The notes: a model not told the origin generated them from the letters alone. A DNA stretch of 64,000 nt from Lachnospiraceae bacterium (GCA_029225065.1 JAQXVT010000048.1:62001-126000); one strand, 5' to 3'. Positions 26,510 to 37,343 are shown, counted from the first letter of the stretch. Numbers and translations: made by a program.

Positions 26510-27703
26510 TTATTCCTCTTCTGCCGGAAGCTCTTCATCTGCTTCTGCCGCTGTGACCTCAGCCGCCTCGTCGCCTGTCTCCTCGGAATCCAGCTCCAGG
26601 TTCTCAGCTGCCTCATCTTCGTCCTCGTAGTAATCTTCCTCATACTCCAGAAGATCTCCGGACTCGCGGGCCTGCGTCTCACTCTTGATGTCGATCTTGA
26701 ATCCGGTCAGACGCGCTGCAAGTCTTGCATTCTGTCCCTCTTTTCCAATTGCAAGAGAGAGCTGATAATCCGGAACAACGACTCTCGCGGTCTTCTCATC
26801 CGGATCTGCGATAACGTAAATAACCTTCGCCGGGCTGAGTGCGTTTTCAATCAGCAGTGCCGGGTTTTCATCCCAGTTGATGATATCGATCTTCTCGCCG
26901 TTTAATTCCTCTACGACTGCATTGACACGTGCACCGTTTAATCCGACACATGCACCGACCGGATCTACATCCGGATCATTGGAGTATACCGCAATCTTCG
27001 TACGACTTCCGGCCTCTCTTGCGATGCTCTTGATCTCTACGATGCCATCGCGCACCTCGGTAACTTCTTCCTCAAAAAGACGCTTTACCAGTTCCGGATG
27101 CGTGCGGGATACCAGGATCTTCGGTCCCTTCGGTGTATCCTTTACTTCCAGTACGTACACCTTGATACGCTCGGTCGGCTGGTAGGTCTCACCCTTGATC
27201 ATCTCTTCGCTGCTCAGCATCGCATCTACCTTTCCAAGGTTGACGCTGACATTTCTTCCGACGTAGCGCTGTACCACACCGGTCACAACATCTTTTTCTT
27301 TCTCATAGTACTCGCTGAAAAGCACCTTGCGCTCTTCCTCGCGGATCTTCTGCAGAATGACGTTCTTTGCATTCTGTGTTGCGATACGGCCAAACTCCTT
27401 TGACTTGATATCGACACGTACCACATCGCCGAGCTCATATCTGGAATCCTTCATCTTTGCATTCGTCAGGCTGATCTCCGCGAGCTCATCCTCCACGTAA
27501 TCAACAACCTTCTTCTCTGCATAAATCTCAAATTCGCAGGTCTGCGGATCGATATTTACGATGACGTTGTTTGCCTCTGTCTTTCCATAGTGGTTTTTGC
27601 ATGCCTGCAGAAGTGACTGCTTAATGGCATCCAGCAGTGTTTCCTTGCTGATATTTTTCTCCTTTTCGAGCAGCGTCAGTGCTTCGAATAATTCGCTATT
27701 CAT
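26510..27703 (-). CDS. nusA: Transcription termination/antitermination protein NusA
   Basis: The 397-residue RNA polymerase-binding protein has the N-terminal domain ([24 protein letters not shown]), an S1 domain ([19 protein letters not shown]) and two KH domains ([19 protein letters not shown] and [18 protein letters not shown]). The last 50 residues are strongly acidic ([19 protein letters not shown]). GGAGG lies nine bases before the ATG. It follows rimP by 31 bases. Confidence 0.96.
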   Translation of the reverse strand: MNSELFEALTLLEKEKNISKETLLDAIKQSLLQACKNHYGKTEANNVIVNIDPQTCEFEIYAEKKVVDYVEDELAEISLTNAKMKDSRYELGDVVRVDIKSKEFGRIATQNAKNVILQKIREEERKVLFSEYYEKEKDVVTGVVQRYVGRNVSVNLGKVDAMLSSEEMIKGETYQPTERIKVYVLEVKDTPKGPKILVSRTHPELVKRLFEEEVTEVRDGIVEIKSIAREAGSRTKIAVYSNDPDVDPVGACVGLNGARVNAVVEELNGEKIDIINWDENPALLIENALSPAKVIYVIADPDEKTARVVVPDYQLSLAIGKEGQNARLAARLTGFKIDIKSETQARESGDLLEYEEDYYEDEDEAAENLELDSEETGDEAAEVTAAEADEELPAEEE

Positions 27704-27734
27704 GATTCTATCCTCCCAGTATACTTTCTATTGA

Positions 27735-28202
27735 TCAGAAATCGAATGACAGACGGATCAGCGCAATATCGGCGCGCGCGATCTCGAGCAGCTCCTGATC
27801 TTCCATTTCAAGTACAATCTTTTCTTTGTCATAGTCCCGCAGGATACCGGTAAATTCTTTCTGATGGCTGATCGCCCGGAATGTCCGGACATCAACTTCC
27901 TCTCCTATGCTTCTGGCAAAATCCTTTTCCTTTTTCAGCGGTCTTCCCAGTCCCGGGGAACTCACCTCGAGCACATAGGCATCTTCAATAAAATCATGTT
28001 TATCCAGCAGATCGCTCAGCGCACGGCTGACAACCTCGCAGTCATCCACGGTAATTCCTCCCGGCTTGTCAATGTATGCCCGGAGATACCAGGTGCCTCC
28101 TTCTTTTACATACTCCACATCCACCAGTTCGAACTGATTCTGCTCAATAATCGGCGCGATCAGCTCCTCTGTTTTCTGTTCATATGTTTCCCGTTTGCTC
28201 AT
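27735..28202 (-). CDS. rimP: Ribosome maturation factor RimP
   Basis: The 155-residue 30S maturation factor starts MSKRETYEQKTEELIAPII and contains LVDVEYVKEGGTWYLRAYID and the conserved VLEVSSPGLGRPLK. The ATG at 28202 is six bases from AGGAGG; a GTG one codon upstream is too close to the site. It is the first gene of the translation operon running to ribF, driven by the promoter at 28303-28331. Confidence 0.95.
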   Translation of the reverse strand: MSKRETYEQKTEELIAPIIEQNQFELVDVEYVKEGGTWYLRAYIDKPGGITVDDCEVVSRALSDLLDKHDFIEDAYVLEVSSPGLGRPLKKEKDFARSIGEEVDVRTFRAISHQKEFTGILRDYDKEKIVLEMEDQELLEIARADIALIRLSFDF

Positions 28203-28249
28203 CACAATCCTCCTTCCTGCAGCAACAAAATACTTTTTTTCGCAAATAA

Positions 28250-28271
28250 GAGTGGACCAACCGGCCCACTC
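28250..28271 (-). ncRNA. Hairpin in the rimP leader
   Basis: On the minus strand GAGTGGGCC-GGTT-GGTCCACTC forms a compact stem-loop about 30 bases after the probable transcription start and about 45 bases before rimP. No T-run follows directly. It may be a regulatory or stabilising element of the operon leader. Confidence 0.45.
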
Positions 28272-28302
28272 CTACTCTAGTAACAGTATCAAATTCCTGT
28301 TT

Positions 28303-28331
28303 ATCATAGCACTATTTTCCATGAAATGCAA
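28303..28331 (-). promoter_or_regulatory. Promoter of the rimP-nusA-infB operon
   Basis: TTGCAT (28326-28331) and TATGAT (28303-28308) on the minus strand, 17-base spacer, with TG one base before the -10. It is divergent from the tRNA promoter. Confidence 0.85.
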
Positions 28332-28348
28332 GCCCTTTCAATTTTTTC

Positions 28349-28376
28349 TTGCTTTTTCCAAAAAATGTGGTATGAT
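28349..28376 (+). promoter_or_regulatory. Promoter of tRNA-Gly
   Basis: TTGCTT (28349-28354) and TATGAT (28371-28376), 16-base spacer; start expected just before 28388. Confidence 0.7.
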
Positions 28377-28387
28377 AGGTACATGAT

Positions 28388-28458
28388 GCGGATATAGTTC
28401 ATTGGTAGAACACCAGCTTCCCAAGCTGGATAGGCGGGTTCGATTCCCGTTATCCGCT
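28388..28458 (+). tRNA. tRNA-Gly (anticodon CCC)
   Basis: A 71-base cloverleaf: acceptor GCGGATA pairs with TATCCGC, D-arm with TTGGTAGAA, anticodon stem CCAGC/GCTGG around loop TTCCCAA (anticodon CCC, reading GGG), T-arm GCGGG-TTCGATT-CCCGT, discriminator T as usual for glycine tRNAs. CCA is not encoded. Confidence 0.96.
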
Positions 28459-28479
28459 CTTTTTCTTTATTCAAAAATG

Positions 28480-28507
28480 AAAGGACAGTCTTTTACGGCT
28501 GTCCTTT
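28480..28507. terminator. Bidirectional terminator between tRNA-Gly and sbcC
   Basis: AAAGGACAG and CTGTCCTTT form a 9-bp stem with a 10-base loop, followed by TTTCTTTTT on the plus strand and by TCATTTTTG on the minus strand. It ends both the tRNA transcript and the sbcC operon. Confidence 0.85.
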
Positions 28508-28517
28508 TCTTTTTGAA

Positions 28518-31316
28518 TCATATCATTCCGCATTCCACCTGCACACGGCTTCCGATTCCGTCTCTGCCGCGTTCCTTCGTCACGATCACTTTTTTACTGA
28601 TTCGTTCCTTTAATTCCGGAACATGGGAAATAATTCCGACCATTCGGCTTCCCTGCGCAAGCCCTTCCAGTGCGCGCATTGCCTGGTTCAGCGCATCCTC
28701 GTCAAGAGAACCGAATCCCTCGTCGATAAACATTGCATCCATCCGAATGCCGCCCGCATACGACTGAATTTCATCCGAAAGGCCAAGTGCAAGGGAAAGA
28801 GATGCCTGAAAGGTCTCACCGCCCGATAAAGTCCTGACACTTCTCTCCGTTCCGTTGTAATGATCCAACACATTTAAGTCGAGTCCCGCTTTTTCCTTGC
28901 GGCTCTCTCCCCCCTCTCTTCGCTTCAGCTCATACTGGCCGCTGCTCATCGTCATCAGACGCAGATTCGCCCTGCGCAAGATCCGATCAAAATAAGCCAT
29001 CTGCACGTACGTTTCCAGTTCAACCTTCCGTTTGCCTGCAAGTGTACCCCCCGCCGTATCCGCAAGTGACTTCACCCACACATATTCCTTTTCCGCTGCT
29101 TCCATCTTTTCTATGCTGCGGCAGACTGCTCCGTAAATCTTCTTATTGTTCTGCCATATCGCATACTGCTGCGTTTTTTCTTTTTCTGCCCCTTCCTTTC
29201 TGGCAGCAAGCTCTGCCTTCTTTGCAAGAAGCAGTTCCTCATCGACCTCCTCCTGCTCCCCGCTTCGCGCCAGCACTGCAATCGCACTGTCCAGCTCCAG
29301 AAGCTGCTTTTCATAACTCTGCCAGAGTGCTGCTGCTTCCTTCGCTTCCCTCTCAAATGCCATTTTCTGCTGTTTCCGGTTTTCGATCTCTTCCTCCAGC
29401 TGCTTTTCCGTAATGTCCGCAAGCTGCTTTTTCTGCTCCTGGATCTGCTTCTGCAACAATATGCTTTCTGTTCGGGTGCGTTCTTCAAAAAGTGCTTTTT
29501 CCTGCACCGTCTTTTCTGCCTGCTCAGACAGCCGTGTCAGCCGCAGGATTTCCCTTTTTCGAAAATTCAGCTCCTGCTGGTTCTGAAGCAGACTTTTTTC
29601 CCGCAAAAGAAACTGCTCTCTGATCCGCTCTGTCTGCGCTGCCAGCCATGCGACGCTTCCTGCAGACGGATCTGCCGGCTCCGAATACTGCCCGCCCGCC
29701 TTTTCCTTTTTACTTCTTGCATTCAGCAATGATTCTGCCGTCTTTTTCAGTTCTTCTTCCGCCGCTTCCACGCTCTCTTTTTTCTGACCCGCCGCCGTGC
29801 TGAACCGCACTGCCTCCGCCTGTGCCGCCAGCCACTCTTTCTTCTTCTGATCCAGCATGGATTTTTCCGGAACCTGCTGTGGAACCTGCGCCGGCGACGG
29901 ATGATGCACGGAACCGCAGACCGGACACGGCACAGATTCTCTCAGACTCTTTGCCAGAAGACCGGCCTGTGCATCAAGAAACAACCGCTCCAGATGCAGA
30001 TATTCTTCCTGCAAACGATCTTTCTCCTTGGCCGCTTTTGCATAGCCATTCTGGGCACAGATCAGCTCCTCTTTGCGCCGTTTCTGCTCATCCAGACGAT
30101 CTTGCAGACGGATCAGTTTTTCTTTCTGAGCACCAAGCCGCTCCAGCAAAAGTTCTGTTCCTTCCAGTGCAGCCTGCCGCTCCTGATGCCCTGCAAGTTC
30201 TTCTTTGAAGCGCTGCGCCGCTTCTCTGGCCCTGCATTTTTCGTCCTCCGCAGTGCGCTGCTCCTCCTGCTTTTTTTTAAGATCACGCTCCTGCTTTGCA
30301 ATTTCCCGCAATACCAGGAGCTGCGCTTCCCGTGTACGAATCTGCTCTGACAGTTCCTCGCACACTTCTGCCTCTTTCTCTGCTTTTTGCTTCCTCTCCC
30401 CGGCTTCTTGCACGACCGGAAGAAGCGCTTCACGCTGTGCCTTCTTTCGGCTTTTTTCCGCAAGCGCGCGTCGCCTCTGTTCTGCCTTTCCAAGGCTTTT
30501 GCTGCAAAGCTCGATTTCCTGATTCAGTCCTGTCAGTGTCTCTTCCAGACCATTCAGTTCTGTCTCCTCTCCGGTAAGCAGCTGCTCCAGAAGTTCCAGG
30601 GCACGCAGTACTGCTCCGTCATATCCGCTTTTTTTCAGCCCTGCAAATTCTCTTTGAATCTCTTCATTTTTTCCGCACAAGATGCCGTCCAGATGCTGCG
30701 CGATACTTCTGCGCATCTCATCATAATCCTTCCACCTGGCCTTCACCGCATCACGCAGACGGTTCTGCAGCCCCTGGTAAAACTCCGTATGAAAAATCTT
30801 CCGGAAGATCTCACTGCGCTCTGCCGTTCCGGACAGCAGCAGCTTCTGGAAATCTCCCTGTGCAATCATCACGATCTGCGTAAACTGGTGATAATCAAGT
30901 CCGAGCAGTTCCGTCACCGCACGCGTCACATCCTTACTTTTATTGATCGGCGGCCGGTCATCCGGATAGATCAGCTCCGCATTCGCTTTTTCCGTCGTGT
31001 ATCCGACTCCCCGGTCCTTCGGGCGCAGATACTCCGGGTTCCGCCTTACCGTATAATCTTTTCCGCAATACGTAAAAACGAGCTCCACATACGTGCGGAC
31101 CCCGTTTTTTGCATACTGACTGCGGAACATCCCGGCCTCACGCACCTCTCCGCTCGCTTCCCCGTAGAGTGCAAACGTGATTGCATCAAAGATCGTCGTT
31201 TTTCCGGCTCCGGTATCCCCCGTGATGAGATACAGTCCCGAAAGCACAGAAAAATCAATCTCAGTCTTTCCCGCATAAGGCCCGAAGGCACTGATTGTCA
31301 GTCTTTTTGGTTTCAT
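28518..31316 (-). CDS. sbcC: Exonuclease subunit SbcC (SMC-like ATPase)
   Basis: The 932-residue protein has the Rad50/SbcC plan: Walker A GDTGAGKTTIFDAITFALYG near residue 35, long coiled coils, a zinc-hook CPVCGSVHHPSP in the middle, then signature LSGGETFQASLSLALGLS and Walker B MFIDEGFGSLDEDAL. With SbcD it cleaves hairpins and blocked ends. It overlaps sbcD by four bases and is the last gene of the operon. Confidence 0.95.
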   Translation of the reverse strand: MKPKRLTISAFGPYAGKTEIDFSVLSGLYLITGDTGAGKTTIFDAITFALYGEASGEVREAGMFRSQYAKNGVRTYVELVFTYCGKDYTVRRNPEYLRPKDRGVGYTTEKANAELIYPDDRPPINKSKDVTRAVTELLGLDYHQFTQIVMIAQGDFQKLLLSGTAERSEIFRKIFHTEFYQGLQNRLRDAVKARWKDYDEMRRSIAQHLDGILCGKNEEIQREFAGLKKSGYDGAVLRALELLEQLLTGEETELNGLEETLTGLNQEIELCSKSLGKAEQRRRALAEKSRKKAQREALLPVVQEAGERKQKAEKEAEVCEELSEQIRTREAQLLVLREIAKQERDLKKKQEEQRTAEDEKCRAREAAQRFKEELAGHQERQAALEGTELLLERLGAQKEKLIRLQDRLDEQKRRKEELICAQNGYAKAAKEKDRLQEEYLHLERLFLDAQAGLLAKSLRESVPCPVCGSVHHPSPAQVPQQVPEKSMLDQKKKEWLAAQAEAVRFSTAAGQKKESVEAAEEELKKTAESLLNARSKKEKAGGQYSEPADPSAGSVAWLAAQTERIREQFLLREKSLLQNQQELNFRKREILRLTRLSEQAEKTVQEKALFEERTRTESILLQKQIQEQKKQLADITEKQLEEEIENRKQQKMAFEREAKEAAALWQSYEKQLLELDSAIAVLARSGEQEEVDEELLLAKKAELAARKEGAEKEKTQQYAIWQNNKKIYGAVCRSIEKMEAAEKEYVWVKSLADTAGGTLAGKRKVELETYVQMAYFDRILRRANLRLMTMSSGQYELKRREGGESRKEKAGLDLNVLDHYNGTERSVRTLSGGETFQASLSLALGLSDEIQSYAGGIRMDAMFIDEGFGSLDEDALNQAMRALEGLAQGSRMVGIISHVPELKERISKKVIVTKERGRDGIGSRVQVECGMI

Positions 31317-32446
31317 TCTTTGAGCTCCTGTATCAGCTGCCGGACATACGCTTCCTGCTGCCCGGACATCGGTTGATTGTTCTGCAGTTCATAAAACTCC
31401 TGAAACAGCTCTAGCTCAGATTTGCGCTGCGCCGGATCGGAGGATTCGATTTCCATATTTTCTTTCGTCCTGCGATTATCATACTCCAGCCGGATCAGAT
31501 TTGGATAGATCGTACGCAGCTTCGCAAGGCCGTCCACGACATCCTCCTCATCGGTCAGCGTGATCTGCAGGTAATCCTCACAGCTGCTGTTTTCATAAAA
31601 CGAGCGCGCCGTCACCTCTAGATACGTTCCCTTTATCTTCCGCAGATCATGCAGCGGATGCAGTTCGATTGTCCGCACCTTCGTATTGCCCTTTTCCAGC
31701 AGCTCCACCACCGTGATTGACTTCTCCTGTCCTGCTTCCGAAAAAGAGTACTTCAGTGGTGTCCCGCAGTAGCGAACCGTCTCTTTTCCCACCTTCTGCG
31801 GACTGTGGATGTGGCCGAGTGCTACATAATCAAACGCATCAAATAAGGAAACCGGAATCTGGTCGATCGTTCCGACCTGCAGCTCCTCTGAATCGCAGCG
31901 CTGCGCTCCTGTCGCAAACTGATGCGCCACCAGAATATTCCGTTCTTTTGGATCCAGTGTTACCTGTGACATCGCAAGGGCGAGGGCGCTTGGATAATCC
32001 ACGACTTCTTCTGCGCGCTCCTCAAGCGCATGACGCACCAGCGCCGGGCGCAGAAACGGAAGCAGATGGATGCACACCGTTCCGTATGCATCCTCCATCC
32101 GGATGCTTTGCACACTGCCGTCATATAATGGAGCGATATGAATCCCACTTCGGCCCATCCATCCGGCGCCGAATGCAAGGCGCTCTGCCGAATCGTGGTT
32201 GCCGTTTATGAGAAATACTGGAATACTCCTCTCGACAAGTCCCTGCAGAAAACCATCGAACACCTGAACCGCTTCTGCGGTCGGAACCGCCTTGTCATAA
32301 ATATCTCCGGCGAGGAGCACACCATCCGGCTGCTCCTCGTCCGCCGCCTGAAGGATCTGATTCAGAATATACTTCTGATCCTCCAGCATCGAAAACTCAT
32401 GGATCCGTTTTCCGATATGAAGGTCTGACAAATGAAAAAATTTCAT
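31313..32446 (-). CDS. sbcD: Exonuclease subunit SbcD (Mre11-like nuclease)
   Basis: The 377-residue calcineurin-type metallophosphoesterase shows all metal motifs: HLSDLHIGK, LLAGDIYDKA, INGNHDSAERLAFG, NILVAHQF and LGHIHSPQ. It is the nuclease partner of SbcC. Its ATG overlaps the parC end and its stop overlaps sbcC, indicating translational coupling. Confidence 0.95.
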   Translation of the reverse strand: MKFFHLSDLHIGKRIHEFSMLEDQKYILNQILQAADEEQPDGVLLAGDIYDKAVPTAEAVQVFDGFLQGLVERSIPVFLINGNHDSAERLAFGAGWMGRSGIHIAPLYDGSVQSIRMEDAYGTVCIHLLPFLRPALVRHALEERAEEVVDYPSALALAMSQVTLDPKERNILVAHQFATGAQRCDSEELQVGTIDQIPVSLFDAFDYVALGHIHSPQKVGKETVRYCGTPLKYSFSEAGQEKSITVVELLEKGNTKVRTIELHPLHDLRKIKGTYLEVTARSFYENSSCEDYLQITLTDEEDVVDGLAKLRTIYPNLIRLEYDNRRTKENMEIESSDPAQRKSELELFQEFYELQNNQPMSGQQEAYVRQLIQELKE

Positions 32447-34677
32447 CGCTGCTTCGTCCCTTTCCCATCTCTCGCGCTGATCCGCAGACGATTCAGATGC
32501 AGCGTGCGCTCACCGATCTGCACTTCCACGTCGCCATCCTTCTCAAGCCAGTAGACCTCTGCGATCTGGTCGCCGGCCGCAAGCTTCATGCCGCGTACAC
32601 CGACTGCCGTCTTTTTCTTGAGCGGAATTTCGGCCACCGGAAAACGCAGATAATAGCCATTTTTCGATGCAAACACGATCTGTGCCTGCTCGCCCGGTGC
32701 ATAGACGGCAGCTACTTCGTCCCCCTCTGCCAGCTTCGTTGCCGCGATGGTCCGCTTCGATACGTCAAACTCACTTCCCTGCACCTGTTTTACCATGGCC
32801 TGTCTTGTCACAAAGGTCAGCACCGTATCGCGTATGTCGTTTAACGCCATCACCGCGATAAAATTCTCCTCGCTGCTGTTGTAATTGCACAGGTTGTCGA
32901 CCGGAGTTCCCTTGTCGCGGAATTTTCCATACGGCACATCCAGCAGCTTCAATAGATGTACCTTTCCGTTGTCAGTAAAGACGCACACGCGGTCCGTGTT
33001 CATACAGTGCAGCACGTAACGGTTTTCCTGATCCGCCGCCTCTTTGTTGCGCTCATAGACCGTTTCATCGATCGTCCGCACATAGCCAAAGCGATCCATC
33101 AGAAAGACAACCGGAAGTTCCTCGATCTTCTGCTCCTCCAGAACGACTTCCTCTGCATTTTCCAGTGCAGTTCGGCGCGGTCTTCCGAATTCTTTCTTGA
33201 ACTGATCGAGTTCTTTGATGATCACCTCAGCCATCGAACTGTAATTGTTTAAAATATCGGTATACCGTGCAATATTTTTCAGGGTTTCCTCGTGCTCCTT
33301 CATCAGCACGTCGATCTCCAGTCCGATCAGCTTATAGAGACGCATATCAAGAATCGCATTCGCCTGCATCTCCGTAAATTTCAGCTTTGCTGCCTCTTTT
33401 TTTGATTTGGCTGTCTTGAAACGGATGCCGTCTGTCACACCGTCGACGAGGCACGCTTTTACCTGCTCACGGCTCTTGCTGCCGCGCAGGATCTCGATAA
33501 TCAGGTCGATCACATCACAGGCGCGGATCAGTCCCTCCTGCACCTCACGCTTTTTCTCCTCTTTGTCAAGCATGCTCTGATACTTGCGCGTGTTGACCTC
33601 AAACTGAAAATCGATGTGATATTCCAGAATCTGGCGCAGACTTAAGGTTTCCGGCCTACCGTCCGCGACCGCAAGCATATTGACACCGAAGGTATCCTCC
33701 AGACGTGTCTTTTTATACAGCAGGTTCTTCAGGCGTTCCGTGTCTGCTCCCTTTTTGAGTTCCAGTACAATGCGGATGCCCGCCTTGGATGACTGGTTGG
33801 AGATATCCACAATGTCCGTCGTCTTTTTCGTCTCGACGAGTGAAGCGACATCGTTTAAGAATTTTCCGATGTTCGCGCCCATCATCGTGTACGGGATCTC
33901 CGTGATCACGAGGCGTTCCTTTCCGCCCCTGACCTGCTCTACCTCCACCTTTCCGCGCAAACGGATCTTGCCCTGCCCGCTCTCATAGATTTTCTGCAGT
34001 TCCGACTCATTGACGACGATGCCGCCGGTCGGAAAATCCGGTCCCTTGATGTATTTCATCAGCTCCGCGGTGGTCAGCTGATTGTTTTTGATCAGCGCTT
34101 TCGTCGCATCAATCACCTCAGAAAGGTTGTGCGGCGGAATGCTCGTCGCCATGCCGACGGCGATGCCGTCAGAACCGTTCACCAGTAGGTTCGGGATCCG
34201 CACCGGAAGCACCAGAGGCTCTTTTTCTGTCTCGTCAAAATTCGGTCCGAAATCAACAACGTCTTTATCAAGATCTGCAAGAAAGGCTTCCTGTGTCACC
34301 TTCTGCAGCCTGGCCTCTGTATAACGCATGGCCGCCGCACCGTCTCCCTCGATCGAGCCGAAATTTCCGTGCCCGTCGACAAGCGGCATTCCCTTCTTGA
34401 AGTCCTGCGCCATGACCACAAGCGCCTCATAGATTGAACTGTCGCCGTGCGGGTGATATTTACCCATTGTGTCTCCAACGATACGCGCAGATTTACGGTA
34501 AGGGCGGTCGTAGCGGATTCCCAGTTCATACATATCGTAGAGCGTTCTTCTTTGTACCGGCTTTAAGCCATCCCGCACATCCGGCAGCGCACGTGCGATG
34601 ATGACACTCATCGCATAGTCGATGTACGATTTCTGCATGATGTCCGAATATTCCGCTCTGATTATCTGTCCATCCAT
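32443..34677 (-). CDS. parC: Type IIA topoisomerase subunit A (ParC-like)
   Basis: The 744-residue subunit has [24 protein letters not shown], the quinolone-region [11 protein letters not shown] (Ser80, Glu84, as in sensitive ParC) and the active-site tyrosine Tyr119 in [10 protein letters not shown]. It is shorter than usual GyrA and I find no clear QRRGGKG gyrase box in the C-terminal domain, only [13 protein letters not shown]-like blades. That favours topoisomerase IV (decatenation) over gyrase. It pairs with the B subunit 37 bases upstream. Confidence 0.85.
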   Translation of the reverse strand: MDGQIIRAEYSDIMQKSYIDYAMSVIIARALPDVRDGLKPVQRRTLYDMYELGIRYDRPYRKSARIVGDTMGKYHPHGDSSIYEALVVMAQDFKKGMPLVDGHGNFGSIEGDGAAAMRYTEARLQKVTQEAFLADLDKDVVDFGPNFDETEKEPLVLPVRIPNLLVNGSDGIAVGMATSIPPHNLSEVIDATKALIKNNQLTTAELMKYIKGPDFPTGGIVVNESELQKIYESGQGKIRLRGKVEVEQVRGGKERLVITEIPYTMMGANIGKFLNDVASLVETKKTTDIVDISNQSSKAGIRIVLELKKGADTERLKNLLYKKTRLEDTFGVNMLAVADGRPETLSLRQILEYHIDFQFEVNTRKYQSMLDKEEKKREVQEGLIRACDVIDLIIEILRGSKSREQVKACLVDGVTDGIRFKTAKSKKEAAKLKFTEMQANAILDMRLYKLIGLEIDVLMKEHEETLKNIARYTDILNNYSSMAEVIIKELDQFKKEFGRPRRTALENAEEVVLEEQKIEELPVVFLMDRFGYVRTIDETVYERNKEAADQENRYVLHCMNTDRVCVFTDNGKVHLLKLLDVPYGKFRDKGTPVDNLCNYNSSEENFIAVMALNDIRDTVLTFVTRQAMVKQVQGSEFDVSKRTIAATKLAEGDEVAAVYAPGEQAQIVFASKNGYYLRFPVAEIPLKKKTAVGVRGMKLAAGDQIAEVYWLEKDGDVEVQIGERTLHLNRLRISARDGKGTKQR

Positions 34678-34714
34678 ATTTCTTTCTGACTCCTTTTCCT
34701 ATCCTTACTGTCTG

Positions 34715-36637
34715 CTATACGTCGAGCAGTGCATCCTGAGCATGCTCATGGATAAATTCCTTGCGCGGCGGCACCTCCGTGCCCATGAGCATCCGCGTCA
34801 CATTGGATGCAAGACGCGCATCCTCAATTTCCACACGCTGCATCATTCGCGTTTCCGGATTCAGCGTCGTCTCCCAGAGCTGCTCCGCATCCATCTCACC
34901 AAGACCTTTGTAACGCTGCAGCGTAAACGGTGCCTTATGCGTCTTCCGGTACTTTTCCAGTGCCTTGTCATCATACAGGTACTGCTCCTGCCCGCGCGAC
35001 GGGATGACCTTGTAAAGCGGGGGCATTGCGATATATACGTGTCCCTCATAAATCAGTTCCGGCATAAAACGGTAGAACAGTGTCAACAGCAGTGTGCTGA
35101 TATGCGCGCCGTCCACGTCGGCATCGGCCATAATGATGATCTTATCGTACCGCAGTTTCGTAATATCAAAATCATTTCCGTAGCCTTCGGAAAAACCGCA
35201 GCCGAAGGCATTGATCATCGTCTTGATCTCGGCGTTTGCGAGTACTTTGTCAATACTGGCCTTCTCCACATTCAAAATCTTTCCGCGGATCGGAAGGATC
35301 GCCTGATAATTCCGGTCACGTGCCGTCTTGGCCGAGCCTCCCGCAGAATCTCCCTCCACGATGAAAATTTCACAGATCGAGGGATCACGGCTCTCACAGT
35401 TTGCCAGCTTTCCGTTGCTGTCAAACGAATACTTCTGCTTCGTGAGCAGGTTTGTCTTCGCACGCTCCTCGGATTTTCGAATCTTCGCCGATTTTTCCGC
35501 ACACGCAAGAATACTCTTTAAAGCCTCCAGATTTTTATCGAAGTAGCGGACGATCTCCTCGCCGGTCACCTTTCCGACCGCACGCGCTGCATCCTGGTTG
35601 TCAAGCTTCGTCTTCGTCTGACCCTCAAAACGCGGATCCGGATGCTTGATCGAGATGACCGCCGTCATTCCGTTTCGGATATCCGCGCCGGTGAAATTTG
35701 CGTCTTTATCCTTAAGCACGCCGATCTGACGGGCGTACGTATTCATCACGGTTGTGAACGTGGTCTTAAATCCGGTCAGGTGCGTGCCGCCCTCTGCGTT
35801 ATAGATGTTGTTGCAAAAACCAAGCACATTTTCGTGGAATTCATTGACGTACTGAAATGCTGCCTCCACCTGAATGCCGTCTGCCTCACCTTTAAAGTAG
35901 ACCGGCTCACAGACCGGCTCTTCATCCTGGTTCAGCTCCCGCACAAACCCGGTAATGCCGTCCGGCTCCGAATAGGTGATCTTTTCCGTCTCCTCGCCCC
36001 GCCTGTCCTCGAAATGAATCGTCAGCTCCGGGTTCAGATATGCCGTCTCATGCAGACGGGATTTCAGTTCCGTCGCGGAAAACCAGGTCTTCTCAAAAAT
36101 TTCCGGGTCCGGAAGGAACTGAATCCTTGTTCCCGTCTTTTTCGTCTTTCCGAGCACCGGAAGCAGTCCATTTTCCAGCTCAAGCACCGGAATACCGCGC
36201 TCGTAGCGGTCATGATGGATTTTTCCCTCACGCATGACCTGCACGTCCAGCCACGTTGAAAGTGCATTTACAACGGAAGAACCAACTCCGTGCAGTCCTC
36301 CGCTCGTTTTGTAAGCACTGTCATCGAATTTTCCGCCCGCATGCAGCGTCGTAAAGACGAGACGCTCCGCCGACATTCCTTTTTCATGCATCCCGACTGG
36401 AATGCCCCGTCCGTTGTCCTCGATTGTCGCCGAGCCGTCCTTTTCCAGATAAACCTCAATCTCCGTACAGTAGCCTGCCAGATGCTCATCCACCGCATTG
36501 TCCACGATCTCATAGATCAGATGGTTCAGTCCTTTTCTTGAAACGCTTCCGATGTACATTCCCGGACGCTTGCGGACCGCCTCCAGTCCCTCCAGTACGG
36601 AAATACTGCTTGCGTCGTATGTGTTGCTTTTTGCCAT
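34715..36637 (-). CDS. parE: Type IIA topoisomerase subunit B (ParE-like)
   Basis: The 640-residue ATPase subunit has the GHKL motifs EIVDNAVDEHLAGY, EDNGRGIPVG and GGLHGVGSSVVNALS, and the Toprim motifs IVEGDSAGGSAKTARDR and DADVDGAHI. The end carries PPLYKVIP and QRYKGLGEMDAEQLWETT. Whether it is ParE or a second GyrB cannot be settled by motif alone; pairing with a ParC-like subunit favours topoisomerase IV. Confidence 0.87.
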   Translation of the reverse strand: MAKSNTYDASSISVLEGLEAVRKRPGMYIGSVSRKGLNHLIYEIVDNAVDEHLAGYCTEIEVYLEKDGSATIEDNGRGIPVGMHEKGMSAERLVFTTLHAGGKFDDSAYKTSGGLHGVGSSVVNALSTWLDVQVMREGKIHHDRYERGIPVLELENGLLPVLGKTKKTGTRIQFLPDPEIFEKTWFSATELKSRLHETAYLNPELTIHFEDRRGEETEKITYSEPDGITGFVRELNQDEEPVCEPVYFKGEADGIQVEAAFQYVNEFHENVLGFCNNIYNAEGGTHLTGFKTTFTTVMNTYARQIGVLKDKDANFTGADIRNGMTAVISIKHPDPRFEGQTKTKLDNQDAARAVGKVTGEEIVRYFDKNLEALKSILACAEKSAKIRKSEERAKTNLLTKQKYSFDSNGKLANCESRDPSICEIFIVEGDSAGGSAKTARDRNYQAILPIRGKILNVEKASIDKVLANAEIKTMINAFGCGFSEGYGNDFDITKLRYDKIIIMADADVDGAHISTLLLTLFYRFMPELIYEGHVYIAMPPLYKVIPSRGQEQYLYDDKALEKYRKTHKAPFTLQRYKGLGEMDAEQLWETTLNPETRMMQRVEIEDARLASNVTRMLMGTEVPPRKEFIHEHAQDALLDV

Positions 36638-36668
36638 TTTCCAATTCCTTCCTTATCTGATGCTTCCA

Positions 36669-37334
36669 TCAGTGTTTTTCTGCTACCTCACCGCGCTTTT
36701 TGTAGATCGAATTCGCCGGTACAACCTCCCGCACCGAAGAAAGCGGGTAAATGTTGGAATGTCTTCCGATGACCGTGCCCGGATTGAGCACAGAACCACA
36801 GCCGACCTCCACCTCATCACCAAGCATTGCGCCGAATTTTTTCAGCCCGGTCTCGATGCGCTCTGCGCCGTCTTTTACAACGACAAGCTTCTTATCGGAT
36901 TTTACATTCGAAGTGATCGAACCGGCTCCCATGTGTGCCTTGTAGCCGAGAATCGAATCGCCAACGTAATTGTAATGCGGCACCTGTACTTTGTTGAACA
37001 GGATTACATTCTTCAGCTCCGTCGAATTTCCGACCACTGCGCCCTCTCCGACGATCGCATTGCCGCGGATAAATGCACAGTGACGCACCTCCGCATTCTT
37101 TCCGATGATCGCCGGGCCGTTAATAAATGCGGTCGGCGCTACCTTTGCCGATCTCGCAATCCAGACATTTTCGCCGACCTTCTCGTACTCTTCCTCCGAA
37201 AGCGTCGCTCCAAGCTCCAGAATGAACGCGCTGATCTTCGGCAGAAGCTCCCACGGATACTCCGCCCCCTCAAACAGTGGTTTCGCAATCGTCTCTTCCA
37301 GGTTGTAAAGGTTTTTGATCTTACATGTCTCCAT
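36669..37334 (-). CDS. Left-handed beta-helix hexapeptide transferase-like protein
   Basis: The 221-residue protein consists largely of hexapeptide repeats forming a beta-helix (VGENVWIARSAKVAPTAFI, GPAIIGKNAEV, NAIVGEGAVVGNS, GHIGAGSI-like GYKAHMGAGSITS). This is the acyl-/nucleotidyltransferase repeat of GlmU-like enzymes, but the pyrophosphorylase domain is missing, so it resembles the stand-alone proteins annotated as UDP-N-acetylglucosamine pyrophosphorylase. The substrate is unknown. It sits inside the topB-parE operon, ten bases after topB. Confidence 0.8.
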   Translation of the reverse strand: METCKIKNLYNLEETIAKPLFEGAEYPWELLPKISAFILELGATLSEEEYEKVGENVWIARSAKVAPTAFINGPAIIGKNAEVRHCAFIRGNAIVGEGAVVGNSTELKNVILFNKVQVPHYNYVGDSILGYKAHMGAGSITSNVKSDKKLVVVKDGAERIETGLKKFGAMLGDEVEVGCGSVLNPGTVIGRHSNIYPLSSVREVVPANSIYKKRGEVAEKH

Positions 37335-37343
37335 GTGTTCCTC

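Noticed and set aside
34715-36637. Call as the main GyrB
   Set aside because: No dnaA/recF neighbours, and the partner A subunit lacks a clear gyrase box; topoisomerase IV is more likely, though not certain.
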